This document shows positions 17,739 through 27,111 of a stretch of DNA of 64,000 nucleotides, in pieces (the stretch's first letter is position 1; each line of letters opens with the position of its first letter). Location: NCBI RefSeq assembly GCF_004364125.1, contig NZ_SNZV01000001.1, forward strand, positions 659,244-723,243. The letters are read 5' to 3'. Origin of the DNA: Sphingobacterium paludis. Lineage in GTDB: Bacteria > Bacteroidota > Bacteroidia > Sphingobacteriales > Sphingobacteriaceae. The position numbers were made by a program, and so were the translations under genes. The notes beneath the pieces were generated by a model, which did no database searches, was not told where the DNA came from, and saw nothing but the letters and a program-made list of their open reading frames with translations.

Positions 17739-18752
17739 CTAGGCGTGCGTGAACAGGAAAGCGGGCACGTCTACACCATCCGCATAATCTGTTAATCCCG
17801 GACACTGGCTTCCACCCAATGAAAACGTCGAAATCTTGCTTTCTATTGCCCCATTGCTAACGATGCACTGGATCTTTTCCGCCTGTTCATCCAGCAACTT
17901 CGTGACATCTTCCAATTTGCTATATGTTTCATAAAAGAGGACTGCAAGCGGTGAGGCTATCCGCTGATCTTCTTTGACTAACAAAAACCCGTTATCAAAG
18001 TGCTTGTCGCCGTTGATCAGGTAGATGGATTTGTTATAATCGTAGTTATTGCCGTATTTAAAATGCTCACGGATCGGTTCAAAAGATGCAATAGCTTCAA
18101 AAAAGCGCGATAGGGGAAAGTCTTCGGGAATAAACATTTTAGACACGGAGCGGCAACCCAATCCGAAATAATCAAAAATATCGTATCCGAGATGCTGTAA
18201 TTCCGCTGTGCTTTCTTCACCGGTCAAGATGGCGACTGCATTTCTATTTTTTCGGATGATATGAGGCTTCTTCCCGAAATAGTGCTCGAAATAGCGTGAG
18301 CTGTTGTCGCTGCCTGTGGCGATAACGAGATCGTAGTCGGCCAAGCGGTCGACTATGGTAATTTTGGAGGCGAAACGGGGTTCTATACCGTTTAAGGCGT
18401 TGACAATAAACGGTGTTAGGCCTGCATCATCTGATGATAGTTTGATTTTGGCATGGAAGCCCGCTAGCAATACCGACATGATATCCTGAAAGCCGACCAG
18501 TGGAATGTTTCCGGCTAAGATAAGTCCAACAGTTTTGTCAGACTCCAGGTCGGGGTAGGGCGCTAGCCATTCTGCCAACGTACTTTCCTGCAAATTAGCA
18601 GTCAACGCTGCGATCTGTTTGCGGGTATTGGGAACGGTATACCAAGGATTTTTTATCGCAGCAGACTGCAGGATCTCTTCCAAACCAGCGCCGCCGGTCT
18701 GCAACAATCTTCCAAGCGCAGCAAAAGCTTCGATTCGTTGTTTCTTTGTCAA
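17739..18752 (-). CDS. acyl-CoA reductase, LuxC-like
   Basis: A 337-aa protein of the LuxC/acyl-CoA reductase family in the aldehyde dehydrogenase superfamily. A nucleotide-binding region (LILAGNIPLVGFQDIM, residues 77-92) is followed by the probable catalytic Cys200 in GLGCRSVSK. LuxC proteins reduce acyl thioesters to aldehydes with NADPH. In non-luminous Bacteroidota the gene usually stands next to a ferredoxin gene, as here, diverging by 139 bp; the physiological product is unknown. A LuxE-like protein is encoded at 30.5-31.4 kb and a luciferase-like oxidoreductase at 37.0-38.0 kb, but not in one operon. Confidence 0.85.
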   Translation of the reverse strand: MTKKQRIEAFAALGRLLQTGGAGLEEILQSAAIKNPWYTVPNTRKQIAALTANLQESTLAEWLAPYPDLESDKTVGLILAGNIPLVGFQDIMSVLLAGFHAKIKLSSDDAGLTPFIVNALNGIEPRFASKITIVDRLADYDLVIATGSDNSSRYFEHYFGKKPHIIRKNRNAVAILTGEESTAELQHLGYDIFDYFGLGCRSVSKMFIPEDFPLSRFFEAIASFEPIREHFKYGNNYDYNKSIYLINGDKHFDNGFLLVKEDQRIASPLAVLFYETYSKLEDVTKLLDEQAEKIQCIVSNGAIESKISTFSLGGSQCPGLTDYADGVDVPAFLFTHA

Positions 18753-18791
18753 AATAGAATAATTTAGAATTGTTCTCTTATTTTTTTCAAG

Positions 18792-18827
18792 TATCTTTGT
18801 GTCTCTTAAGAATAACTACTAACTTTG
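18792..18827 (+). promoter_or_regulatory. Bacteroidota promoter cores upstream of the ferredoxin gene
   Basis: TATCTTTG (18792-18799) with TTG at 18770-18772, 19 bp upstream, fits the TTG-N19/20-TAnnTTTG consensus. A second core, TAACTTTG, lies at 18820-18827. Both point at the ferredoxin gene that starts at 18892. Confidence 0.6.
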
Positions 18828-18891
18828 TATAGTATTGGGCTTAAGGAGCGAGAACAAAATTAGTTTATTTATTATAATTGTGAGGTTGTAA

Positions 18892-19242
<351 letters not shown>

Positions 19243-19263
19243 CGAAACGTTAATATACTTGTT

Positions 19264-19296
19264 AAAGCACTATCGATGGATGGTGCTTTTTTTTTT
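19264..19296 (+). terminator. terminator after the ferredoxin gene
   Basis: A stem AAAGCAC / GTGCTTT with an inner pairing ATC/GAT is followed by ten T residues, 21 bp past the stop codon. Confidence 0.85.
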
Positions 19297-19380
19297 ATAA
19301 CGGTTTTAATACGCCAGACAATTTGGTATAAAGGCCAATTTTCATATTTTTGTTTCTTTAAGAAACGAAAACAAGACTAA

Positions 19381-20817
19381 ATGCTAAAAAAACAAGTTGG
19401 TTTTATTACCCTTTTTACAGTTTCGATCGCCATTATACTAACCTTAATTTATGAATTCAATTGGTTTGCTATACATCCGAACTTTATGATGGGCGTTCGG
19501 TGGGTAGTCGCCGCAACATTAACCTTAAATGCGCTTTTCCGAAAAAATTTGACCACCTGGATATTGACCTGTCTTATTTTAGGTGTGTTCGTGGGGTTAG
19601 ATTTTCCAGATTTAGCCAGATCTATGCAACCCTTATCCCAAGGGTTCATTAAACTGGTTAAGACGATTGTTGGGCCTATACTATTTGCTACGTTGGTATT
19701 TGGTATTGCCGGACATTCCGATTTAAAGTCGGTTGGCCGTATGGCTTGGAAATCCATGTTATATTTCGTCTCCGCGACGACCTGTGCGATTTTTATTGGT
19801 TTGATCGTTATTAACCTTACCAAAGCGGGTGTGGGGGTCGATGTGGCGAATATGCCACACGAGGAACTTCCCTCCGGCGCGACGATGGTTGATGCTGATC
19901 AAAAGGCCATGCAACATATTGCTCCTGAAGTCCACGGCGTTTACAAGTTTAACGCTTTTATTCGAGACACGTTCCCCGAAAATATCATCAAAGCCATCTA
20001 CGAAAATAAAGTATTGCAAATTGTGGTGTTTGGCGTGATATTCGGTATCGCACTCGCGCTGGTCGAAGAAAAGAAGCGAAAGCCTTTAGTCGACTTTACG
20101 GAAAGTCTTTCCGAGGCGATGTTTAAGTTTACCAATATCGTTATGCTGTTTGCGCCAATAGGTGTCGGGGCGGCCATGGCCTATACGGTGGGCCATTTAG
20201 GAGTCGACATATTAAAAAATCTTTTTATGCTGCTGGCAAGCTTGTATTTGGCGCTGATTCTATTTTTATCATGCGTTCTTTTACCGGTGGCCTTATTCCT
20301 CAAGATCCCCGTCAAACGGTTTATTGCGGCGATTAAAGAGCCTGTTTCCATTGCGTTTGCGACAACAAGTTCAGATGCCGCACTCCCCAAAGCTATGAGT
20401 GCTATGGAGAAATTTGGGGTGCCACGCAAGATTGTGTCTTTTGTAATTCCTACAGGTTACAGTTTCAATTTGGATGGAACATCATTATACCTATCGTTAG
20501 CTTCTATATTCGTTGCGCAAGCGGCAGGTATACCGTTAACGATTGGGCAGCAGCTTTTAATAGCCTTCACCTTAATGATTACTTCAAAAGGTGTGGCCGC
20601 GGTGCCCCGTGCGTCGCTTATCGTACTGATTGCTACGGCCGATCAGTTTGGTTTGCCTACATTCGTTATTGCCGCTATATTAGGCATTGATGAATTGATG
20701 GATATGGCACGTACGTCTGTCAACGTGATAGGAAACTGTTTAGCTACGGTAGTTGTTGCCAAATGGGAAGGGGAATTCGATGAAGATGCGCCATATCGTG
20801 ATAACGAAGATGAATAG
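19381..20817 (+). CDS. dicarboxylate/amino acid:cation symporter (DAACS family)
   Basis: A 478-aa inner-membrane carrier related to GltP/DctA. The serine-rich re-entrant loop is visible as ATTSSDAALPKAM, then the signature GYSFNLDGTSLYLS, and the transport-domain end NVIGNCLATVVVAKWEGEFD. These set the sodium- or proton-coupled uptake of glutamate, aspartate or C4-dicarboxylates. The N-terminus carries two extra predicted helices before the core (MLKKQVGFITLFTVSIAIIL), a longer start than in E. coli GltP. It is monocistronic and convergent with the arginine decarboxylase gene. Confidence 0.92.
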   Translation: MLKKQVGFITLFTVSIAIILTLIYEFNWFAIHPNFMMGVRWVVAATLTLNALFRKNLTTWILTCLILGVFVGLDFPDLARSMQPLSQGFIKLVKTIVGPILFATLVFGIAGHSDLKSVGRMAWKSMLYFVSATTCAIFIGLIVINLTKAGVGVDVANMPHEELPSGATMVDADQKAMQHIAPEVHGVYKFNAFIRDTFPENIIKAIYENKVLQIVVFGVIFGIALALVEEKKRKPLVDFTESLSEAMFKFTNIVMLFAPIGVGAAMAYTVGHLGVDILKNLFMLLASLYLALILFLSCVLLPVALFLKIPVKRFIAAIKEPVSIAFATTSSDAALPKAMSAMEKFGVPRKIVSFVIPTGYSFNLDGTSLYLSLASIFVAQAAGIPLTIGQQLLIAFTLMITSKGVAAVPRASLIVLIATADQFGLPTFVIAAILGIDELMDMARTSVNVIGNCLATVVVAKWEGEFDEDAPYRDNEDE

Positions 20818-20900
20818 CATGGACTGATTCCCGTGCCCATCTGTAGCCGATAGCGACGGTTTTTTTCGTTCCTCGAGCAGTTACACATTCTGCAACAATA

Positions 20901-20943
20901 AAAAGGAGAAGGGCGCCATCAACATGGCGCCCTTCTCCTTTTT
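20901..20943. terminator. bidirectional terminator between the symporter and arginine decarboxylase genes
   Basis: A perfect 19-bp stem (AAAAGGAGAAGGGCGCCAT and its complement) around CAAC, with A-run and T-run flanks, lies between two convergent genes. It can end transcripts from both sides. Confidence 0.9.
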
Positions 20944-20952
20944 CACCAAAAA

Positions 20953-20973
20953 GCCGCTCGTTTTCGCGAGCGG
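20953..20973 (-). terminator. second hairpin past the arginine decarboxylase gene
   Basis: GCCGCTCG / CGAGCGGC forms a stem of 8 bp, followed on the minus strand by TTTTT. It is a probable first terminator for the arginine decarboxylase transcript, 32 bp past its stop. Confidence 0.75.
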
Positions 20974-21004
20974 CCATTCTTCTTTAATCCATATGCAAAA
21001 AGGC

Positions 21005-22396
21005 TTATTGATAACCCAATAGCTTCATAACCTGTTTGGAGTTTTGTTCTTCGCCAAAAACTTCATAGTTGAATGTCTCGTCGCGATTGCGTCGCACGAG
21101 TACATGCTTAGGAGACGGCAGTAAACAATGATGTATACCACCGTAACCGCTTAACACATCTTGATAAGCGCCTGTATGGAAAAACCCTAAGTATTGCACC
21201 TTGCGGGTTTTGGGCATAAACACCGAGTTCATATGTGCTTCCTGGTTGTAATAGTCCTGCCCGTCGCAAGTGATACCGCCTAAGTTTACACGTTCATATT
21301 CTGAATCCCAGTTGTTTATCGGTAGTAAGATGTATTTTTGGTTTAACGCCCAAACGTCAGGCAGATTGGTGATGAAAGAACCATCGATCATGAACCATTT
21401 CTCCCGGTCGTTTTGCTGCTTGCGGCCCAACACTTTGTATAAAATGCCGGATGCTTCAGCCACCGTGTATTTGCCAAATTCGGTGATGATATCGGGTTCC
21501 ATTACTTCATGATGGGCACAGATCTGTTTTATACGGTTCACAATCTCGTTGACCATGTATTCATAGTCGAAATCATGAACGAGTGAATCTTTAAATGGCA
21601 TGCCGCCGCCAATATCCAATGTGTCCAGATCTGGATTCACCTTTTTGAATTTACAATACAAGGTGACATATTTCTCCAGCTCGTTCCAGTAATACGGCGT
21701 ATCTGAAATTCCAGAGTTAATGAAGAAGTGGAGTAACTTTACTTTAAAATTAGGGTTGTCAGCCACTTTATTATTGTAAAAATCAATAACATCTTCCTGT
21801 CGAATTCCTAAACGCGAGGTGTAGAATTGCGAATCAGGCTGTTCCTCCGATGCAATGCGAATGCCTAGAGCGCAAGGCTCTTCCAGCTCTATTTCATCAT
21901 CATACAAGTTAAACTCTTCCTTGTTATCCAATACCGGAATGATATTTTTGTAGCCATCATGAATCATGTCAATGATATACTGCTTGTATTGGTATGTTTT
22001 AAAGCCGTTACAGATTACGGTGATATCCTTCGTCACGGTTCCTTGACGTTCCAGTGAATCGATCATTGGCATATCAAAGGCAGAAGAGGTTTCCAAATGT
22101 ATTCCATTTTTCAAGGCCTCTTCGACGATGTGCTTGAAGTGCGACGACTTCGTACAATAGCAATATTTATATGACCCGCGATAGTTATGCTTCAAGATTG
22201 CTGTTTGAAACAAAATTTTCGCTTGTTGAATTTTCTTACTGACAATAGGTAAATAGGTAAAACGTAAAGGGGTGCCGTACGTCTCTATCATCTCCATCAA
22301 ATTCAAATCGTGGAAGTACAATTCGTCGTCGATAATCTCGAATCCGTCTTGTGGAAAACCAACACTTAAGTCAAGAAATTCCTGATAGCTCTGCAT
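21005..22396 (-). CDS. speA: biosynthetic arginine decarboxylase
   Basis: A 463-aa fold-III PLP enzyme (alanine racemase-like barrel plus beta domain). The PLP lysine is most likely in YCYCTKSSHF (near residue 83), the phosphate loop is DIGGGMPF, and the C-terminal GFFHTGAYQDVLSGYGG completes the active site. This short form, lacking the long insert of E. coli SpeA, is the one found in Bacteroidota. It converts arginine to agmatine for polyamine synthesis. The substrate is assigned by family, not by a residue I can prove; ornithine, lysine or carboxynorspermidine decarboxylases are the alternatives. The gene diverges from argS. Confidence 0.82.
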   Translation of the reverse strand: MQSYQEFLDLSVGFPQDGFEIIDDELYFHDLNLMEMIETYGTPLRFTYLPIVSKKIQQAKILFQTAILKHNYRGSYKYCYCTKSSHFKHIVEEALKNGIHLETSSAFDMPMIDSLERQGTVTKDITVICNGFKTYQYKQYIIDMIHDGYKNIIPVLDNKEEFNLYDDEIELEEPCALGIRIASEEQPDSQFYTSRLGIRQEDVIDFYNNKVADNPNFKVKLLHFFINSGISDTPYYWNELEKYVTLYCKFKKVNPDLDTLDIGGGMPFKDSLVHDFDYEYMVNEIVNRIKQICAHHEVMEPDIITEFGKYTVAEASGILYKVLGRKQQNDREKWFMIDGSFITNLPDVWALNQKYILLPINNWDSEYERVNLGGITCDGQDYYNQEAHMNSVFMPKTRKVQYLGFFHTGAYQDVLSGYGGIHHCLLPSPKHVLVRRNRDETFNYEVFGEEQNSKQVMKLLGYQ

Positions 22397-22412
22397 TTTT
22401 TATTATTTTTGG

Positions 22413-22420
22413 CAAAGATA
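22413..22420 (-). promoter_or_regulatory. TAnnTTTG promoter core of the arginine decarboxylase gene
   Basis: The minus strand reads TATCTTTG 17 bp upstream of the ATG, as expected for a Bacteroidota -7 element. A clear -33 TTG is not seen. Confidence 0.5.
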
Positions 22421-22505
22421 TACTTTCGTCATGAATACCGTACTATTGGGTATGATATTTTTAATATTCATTATCAGAAAGTTATAAAAATTACGAAATA
22501 ATTAC

Positions 22506-24290
22506 ATGGCTTATTCTATTCAAAACGAGTTAATAAAGGATACCCTTCAAGCCGTTGAGGCGCTTTACGGAGTTGATGTTCCTGAAACACAGATCACGCT
22601 ACAAGAGACCAGAAAGGAATTCGACGGGCACATCACTGTTGTTGTTTTTCCCATTACGCGCTTTTCGAAACAGTCGCCCGAGCAAACAGGCGCCGCCATA
22701 GGCGAATGGCTTCGGGACAACGTGCAGGAGATTGCGGACTTCAATGTAATAAAAGGCTTTTTGAATATCAGCTTGTCCGATGAGTATTGGATAGATGTCG
22801 TGAACACGGCCCTGTCGAAACCAGATTTTGGCAGGTTCCCGTCTAATGGCAAACGCCTAATGGTCGAGTATAGCTCGCCTAATACCAACAAGCCGCTACA
22901 CCTTGGCCATATCCGTAACAATCTATTAGGCTTTTCCGTGGCGGAGATCTTAAAAGCCTACGGCTACGATGTCGTTAAAGCAAATCTTGTGAACGATCGC
23001 GGTATTCACATCTGCAAGTCTATGTTGGCTTGGCAGAAGTTTGGCGAAGGGGAAACACCCACTTCATCTGGTTTGAAGGGCGACCATCTGGTAGGTAAAT
23101 ACTACGTTATATTTGATAAGGAATATAAGAAGGAAATCGAAGCCTTAATGCAGCAAGGTGCCACAGAAGAAGAGGCGAAGAAGCGTGCGCCACTAATCAA
23201 GGAGGCGCAGCTGATGTTGCAGAAATGGGAAGCCGCTGATACCGAAGTGATCAACCTTTGGAAAACAATGAATGGCTGGGTATATGATGGTTTTGAAAAA
23301 ACATACAAGCAGCTTGGTGTCGACTTTGATAAGTTTTATTACGAGTCAAATACCTATCTATTAGGCAAAGATATTATACAAGATGGTTTGGATCGGGGCG
23401 TATTCTTTCGCAAAGAGGACAACTCGGTATGGATCGACCTGACCGACGAGGGCCTGGATCAAAAGCTTGTTTTGCGTGGCGATGGCACATCGGTATACAT
23501 TACGCAAGACTTGGGCACTGCTCAGCTAAAATATGACGATTTCGGTATGGAAGAGTCTATTTATGTGGTGGGCAACGAGCAAGACTATCATTTTAAGGTT
23601 CTTTTCCTGATCTTGAAGAAGCTTGGGAAAGCTTGGGCGGATGGTCTTTTCCATCTTTCTTATGGCATGGTCGACTTGCCATCCGGTAAGATGAAATCCC
23701 GTGAAGGTACGGTGGTTGATGCTGACGATTTGATGGAAGAGATGCTGGCTACGGCCAAGACCCGTACGGAAGAGCTAGGCAAAACGGAAGGTTTTTTTGA
23801 GGATGAAAAGGCTGACTTGTATAACACCATTGGTATGGGGGCGCTGAAGTACTTCCTTTTGAAAGTAGATCCGAAGAAACGCTTGTTGTTTGACCCTTCG
23901 GAATCGGTCGATTTTCAAGGTCATACCGGACCGTTTATACAGTATACGCATGCGCGGATAAAATCGGTGTTAAAGAAAGCTGGTTTTGATACGGCGACTG
24001 CGCTGGGAAAGCCCACCATACTATCATCGTTTGAGCAGGAGCTGGTGCAGGCTTTAAGCAACTATCCGGCTGTGATCGAAGCCTCGGCAAAAGAATTTTC
24101 ACCCGCCCAACTGGCGAACTACGCGTACGATATTGCAAAACTCTATAACAAGTTTTACCACGAGGAAACCATTTTAAAAGCCGAAAATGCAGACATTAAA
24201 AATTTCCGTTTGCATCTCTCCGCGGTAGCTGCGCGCGTGATAGCGGAGAGTATGCGCATGCTCGGCATTGCTGTTCCAGAACGAATGTAA
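22506..24290 (+). CDS. argS: arginyl-tRNA synthetase
   Basis: A 594-aa class I aminoacyl-tRNA synthetase. The HIGH motif reads HLGH (residues 132-135, after SSPNTNKPL), the KMSKS loop appears in the ArgS style as MKSREGTVV near residue 398, and the C-terminal anticodon-binding DALR domain starts near GPFIQYTHARI. It charges tRNA-Arg. Length and motifs are complete. It diverges from the arginine decarboxylase gene and ends 1 bp before the next start, so at least the following oxidoreductase is probably cotranscribed. Confidence 0.97.
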   Translation: MAYSIQNELIKDTLQAVEALYGVDVPETQITLQETRKEFDGHITVVVFPITRFSKQSPEQTGAAIGEWLRDNVQEIADFNVIKGFLNISLSDEYWIDVVNTALSKPDFGRFPSNGKRLMVEYSSPNTNKPLHLGHIRNNLLGFSVAEILKAYGYDVVKANLVNDRGIHICKSMLAWQKFGEGETPTSSGLKGDHLVGKYYVIFDKEYKKEIEALMQQGATEEEAKKRAPLIKEAQLMLQKWEAADTEVINLWKTMNGWVYDGFEKTYKQLGVDFDKFYYESNTYLLGKDIIQDGLDRGVFFRKEDNSVWIDLTDEGLDQKLVLRGDGTSVYITQDLGTAQLKYDDFGMEESIYVVGNEQDYHFKVLFLILKKLGKAWADGLFHLSYGMVDLPSGKMKSREGTVVDADDLMEEMLATAKTRTEELGKTEGFFEDEKADLYNTIGMGALKYFLLKVDPKKRLLFDPSESVDFQGHTGPFIQYTHARIKSVLKKAGFDTATALGKPTILSSFEQELVQALSNYPAVIEASAKEFSPAQLANYAYDIAKLYNKFYHEETILKAENADIKNFRLHLSAVAARVIAESMRMLGIAVPERM

Positions 24291-24291
24291 C

Positions 24292-25368
24292 ATGAAAAAA
24301 ATAAAGATTGGACTGATCGGTTTTTCTATTGGGGGGCAAGTGTTTCATGCGCCCTTTATCGTAGGAAATCCGCAGCTGGAGCTGTATAAGGTGACGGCAA
24401 GAAAAGATGAACAAAAGAAGCTTTTGGCCACGCGGTATCCGCAAGCTATTGCGGTCGAAAGCGCGGATGATATTATAAACGATAGCGCCGTTGATTTGGT
24501 GGTGGTTGCCACGTCCAACGATGTTCACTACGCGTTGGCTAAGCGGGCCCTAGAAGCCGGAAAACATGTCGTCGTGGAGAAGCCGTTTACCAACACCAGT
24601 GCAGAAGCCGATGAACTCATCGACCTGGCCAAGGAAAAAGGCTTGTTACTCACGGTGCACCATAATGCGCGTTTTCATTCGGATTACAAAACCGTTTCAA
24701 AAGTTATTCAATCTGGCGTGCTCGGCCATTTAGTCAATTATGAAGGGCGCTACGACCGTTTTCGCAATTACTTACGTGAAGGCGCATGGCGGGAAGAAGA
24801 TCTCCCCGGATCCGGTATACACTATGATTTAGGTGCACATCTGCTGGATCAGGCGCTACAGCTGTTTGGCGCTCCCGACTGGATTTTTGCCGACCTGCGG
24901 AAGCAGCGTGAAGGAGCTAAGGCGGTTGATGATTTTGAATTTATCCTAAGCTACCCCAATCTTAAAGTTTCACTTAAAGGGCAGATGTTAGCCAAAGAAT
25001 CTACGGCCCGCTATGCGCTTTACGGTTGGAACGGCTCCTTCGTCAAGCCGGGTACGGATCCGCAGGAGGAGTTGCTGCGCGCTGGTATTTTGCCGCACGA
25101 GGTGGCCAACTGGGGGCGTGAAGACGCTGCCACCTATGGCCGCTTATCCTTACTTCAGGCGGGCAAGGATGTGGAAAGAACAATCGAAAGCGAGCTGGGA
25201 TCTGGCCCGGATTTTTACGCCAATGTGGCGGCTCACCTTCGCGGAGAAGCTTCGTTGTTGATCACAGCGGAACAGGGGAGGGATGTTATTCGTGTGTTAG
25301 AAGCTGCCGAGGAATCGTGGAAACAGAAAAAAGCCATATCCTTGAAAGATAGATTACGCGCCTATTAA
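24292..25368 (+). CDS. Gfo/Idh/MocA-family oxidoreductase
   Basis: A 358-aa NAD(P)-dependent oxidoreductase. The Rossmann start IGLIGFSIGGQVFHAP is a variant GxxGxxG loop; the family motif EKPFTNT follows near residue 98, and the C-terminal domain contains GSGIHYDLGAHLLDQ with the likely catalytic Asp and His. Family members oxidise or reduce sugars, inositols or biliverdin-like substrates; the exact one is unknown. The overall layout resembles E. coli YdgJ. ATG at 24292 is chosen over the in-frame start at 24268, because that lies inside argS. The stop overlaps the next start (TAATG). Confidence 0.88.
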   Translation: MKKIKIGLIGFSIGGQVFHAPFIVGNPQLELYKVTARKDEQKKLLATRYPQAIAVESADDIINDSAVDLVVVATSNDVHYALAKRALEAGKHVVVEKPFTNTSAEADELIDLAKEKGLLLTVHHNARFHSDYKTVSKVIQSGVLGHLVNYEGRYDRFRNYLREGAWREEDLPGSGIHYDLGAHLLDQALQLFGAPDWIFADLRKQREGAKAVDDFEFILSYPNLKVSLKGQMLAKESTARYALYGWNGSFVKPGTDPQEELLRAGILPHEVANWGREDAATYGRLSLLQAGKDVERTIESELGSGPDFYANVAAHLRGEASLLITAEQGRDVIRVLEAAEESWKQKKAISLKDRLRAY

Positions 25369-26561
25369 TGGAATACGATGCCGTGATTGTTGGAGGTGGT
25401 GCTTGCGGACTGATGTGCGCGGCGCAAGCTGGACTCTTAGGGAAGCGGACGTTGCTGTTGGAAAAAAATGATAAAGTAGGCGCTAAGATCTTGATTTCTG
25501 GCGGTGGCCGCTGTAACTATACCAACCTGCATACCGATATTCACAATTTTGTTTCGGAGAATCCGAATTTTCTTCACGCCGTGTTTTCACAGTGGACGGT
25601 GGATGACACTATACAGTTTTTTCAGTCGTTCGGGAATATCATCGGACAAGAGAAAACATTGGGTCAGCTTTTTCCGCAATCGAATAAGGCGAAGGATATT
25701 GTCGGCGTGTTTACCAAACTGATGTATGAGACCCAGCAAGACATATGGCTACAAGCGGAAGTAAAAACAATAGCGCAGGATGGAGATGCCTATACCCTTA
25801 CGGTGTTACATGAAGGCGCAACGCGCCATATACGCAGTGACAAAGTTGTCATCGCCTCGGGCGGTTTGCCGATAGCAAAGTTAGGTGCTTCGGACTTTGC
25901 TTTGCGCACGGCGCGCAAATTTGACCTTCGGGTAGTGGATACGGCGCCGGCACTGGTACCATTGACCATCACGGGCAAAGATGCCGACTGGTATGCCTCA
26001 CTGGCCGGAAATGCTGTTTTTTCTCGCGTCGCAAATAAGCAAATCAGCTTTGAGGAGAACATTTTGTTTACGCACTGGGGATTAAGCGGGCCAGCTATCT
26101 TACAAATATCGTCTTATTGGAAAGCGGGCGAAGTTTTTACCATCAACCTGTTGCCCCACTTCGATGTTCAAGACCTGATCAAGCAGGAGCGCGCAGCGGG
26201 AGGGCGGCGCACAGTGAGCCAGTTGTTGCAAGCGCATTTCACCCGAAAGATGGTCGACGCGCTGGGCAAGTTTCTGCCTATCGACCTGAAAATTGCTTCG
26301 CTGAGTAAGGCCGATGCCAAATTAATTTGGGACACCATCCACCATTTTGAGGTAAAGCCGGCCGGTGACAAAGGCTACGATAAGGCGGAGGTGATGCGGG
26401 GCGGTGTGGCGACAGACGAGCTGCAGGCCAAAACACTGGAAAGCAAAAAGCATAAGGGTCTTTATTTCGGCGGTGAGGCAGTCGATGTAACGGGCTGGCT
26501 AGGTGGATATAATTTTCAATGGGCCTGGGCATCTGGGTATGCCATTGCGCAAGATCTGTAA
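25368..26561 (+). CDS. NAD(P)/FAD-dependent oxidoreductase, HI0933/BaiN type
   Basis: A 397-aa flavoprotein. The FAD-binding GGGACGLMCAAQAG sits at the very N-terminus, followed by the family signature ISGGGRCNYTN near residue 44 and the closing YFGGEAVDVTGWLGGYNFQ. The HI0933-like family (YhiN, BaiN) has flavin-dependent reductase activity in some members, but its general cellular role is unsettled. The start overlaps the stop of the Gfo/Idh gene by 1 bp, so argS, the dehydrogenase and this gene form one likely transcript. Confidence 0.88.
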   Translation: MEYDAVIVGGGACGLMCAAQAGLLGKRTLLLEKNDKVGAKILISGGGRCNYTNLHTDIHNFVSENPNFLHAVFSQWTVDDTIQFFQSFGNIIGQEKTLGQLFPQSNKAKDIVGVFTKLMYETQQDIWLQAEVKTIAQDGDAYTLTVLHEGATRHIRSDKVVIASGGLPIAKLGASDFALRTARKFDLRVVDTAPALVPLTITGKDADWYASLAGNAVFSRVANKQISFEENILFTHWGLSGPAILQISSYWKAGEVFTINLLPHFDVQDLIKQERAAGGRRTVSQLLQAHFTRKMVDALGKFLPIDLKIASLSKADAKLIWDTIHHFEVKPAGDKGYDKAEVMRGGVATDELQAKTLESKKHKGLYFGGEAVDVTGWLGGYNFQWAWASGYAIAQDL

Positions 26562-26659
26562 TCGTTATCGTATAAAATAGCGATGTTGCTCGGCGCATAG
26601 GAGAGAAGTGGTTCGCACAAAAGGCCGTTTAAAAAATTAGGCATTCAGACTAAAAATAG

Positions 26660-26667
26660 TACCTTTG
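26660..26667 (+). promoter_or_regulatory. TAnnTTTG promoter core of rnpB
   Basis: TACCTTTG ends 5 bp before the inferred 5' end of RNase P RNA, the spacing expected between a Bacteroidota -7 box and the start of transcription. No perfect -33 TTG is seen. Confidence 0.6.
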
Positions 26668-26672
26668 CAGCT

Positions 26673-27051
26673 GAAGCAAACTGGTTCTATCGCTGTCCTT
26701 CTATTGGGGGAGAGAGGAAAGTCCGGGCAACATAGAGCAATACGCTTCCTAACGGGAAGGCTCCCAGAGTCTGGGAGACAGCAAGTGCCACAGAAAATAT
26801 ACCGCTGCAGTTTCTGTAGTAAGGGTGAAAACGTGAGGTAAGAGCTCACGGTATTGTATGGTGACATGCATTACGGTAAACCTCGTGTGTTGAAAAACCA
26901 AATAGGTTGCGAACATGAAGGCTGCTCGTCTTCTATCGTTTCGACGGTATTCGCAACGGGTAGGTTGATCGAGCTTACATGCGAATGTAAGCCTAGATAA
27001 ATGATAGAAATCCTGTAAAGGATACAGAACCCGGCTTACAAGGTTTGCTTC
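26673..27051 (+). ncRNA. rnpB: RNase P RNA, class A
   Basis: The sequence carries the conserved core of bacterial RNase P RNA: GAGAGGAAAGTCCGGGCA near the start (CR I), the AGGGTGAAAACGTGAGGTAAGAGC block, and ACAGAACCCGGCTTA near the 3' end. The ends are set by the P1 helix GAAGCAAAC (26673) with GTTTGCTTC (ends 27051). The RNA cleaves 5' leaders from pre-tRNAs with the RnpA protein. At about 379 nt it is a normal length. The T-run directly after P1 can terminate transcription. Confidence 0.95.
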
Positions 27052-27111
27052 TTTTTTGTAAATTATTCCATTATTTACTAATTTGTTTGACTATTACCAA
27101 GAAGAAAATAT

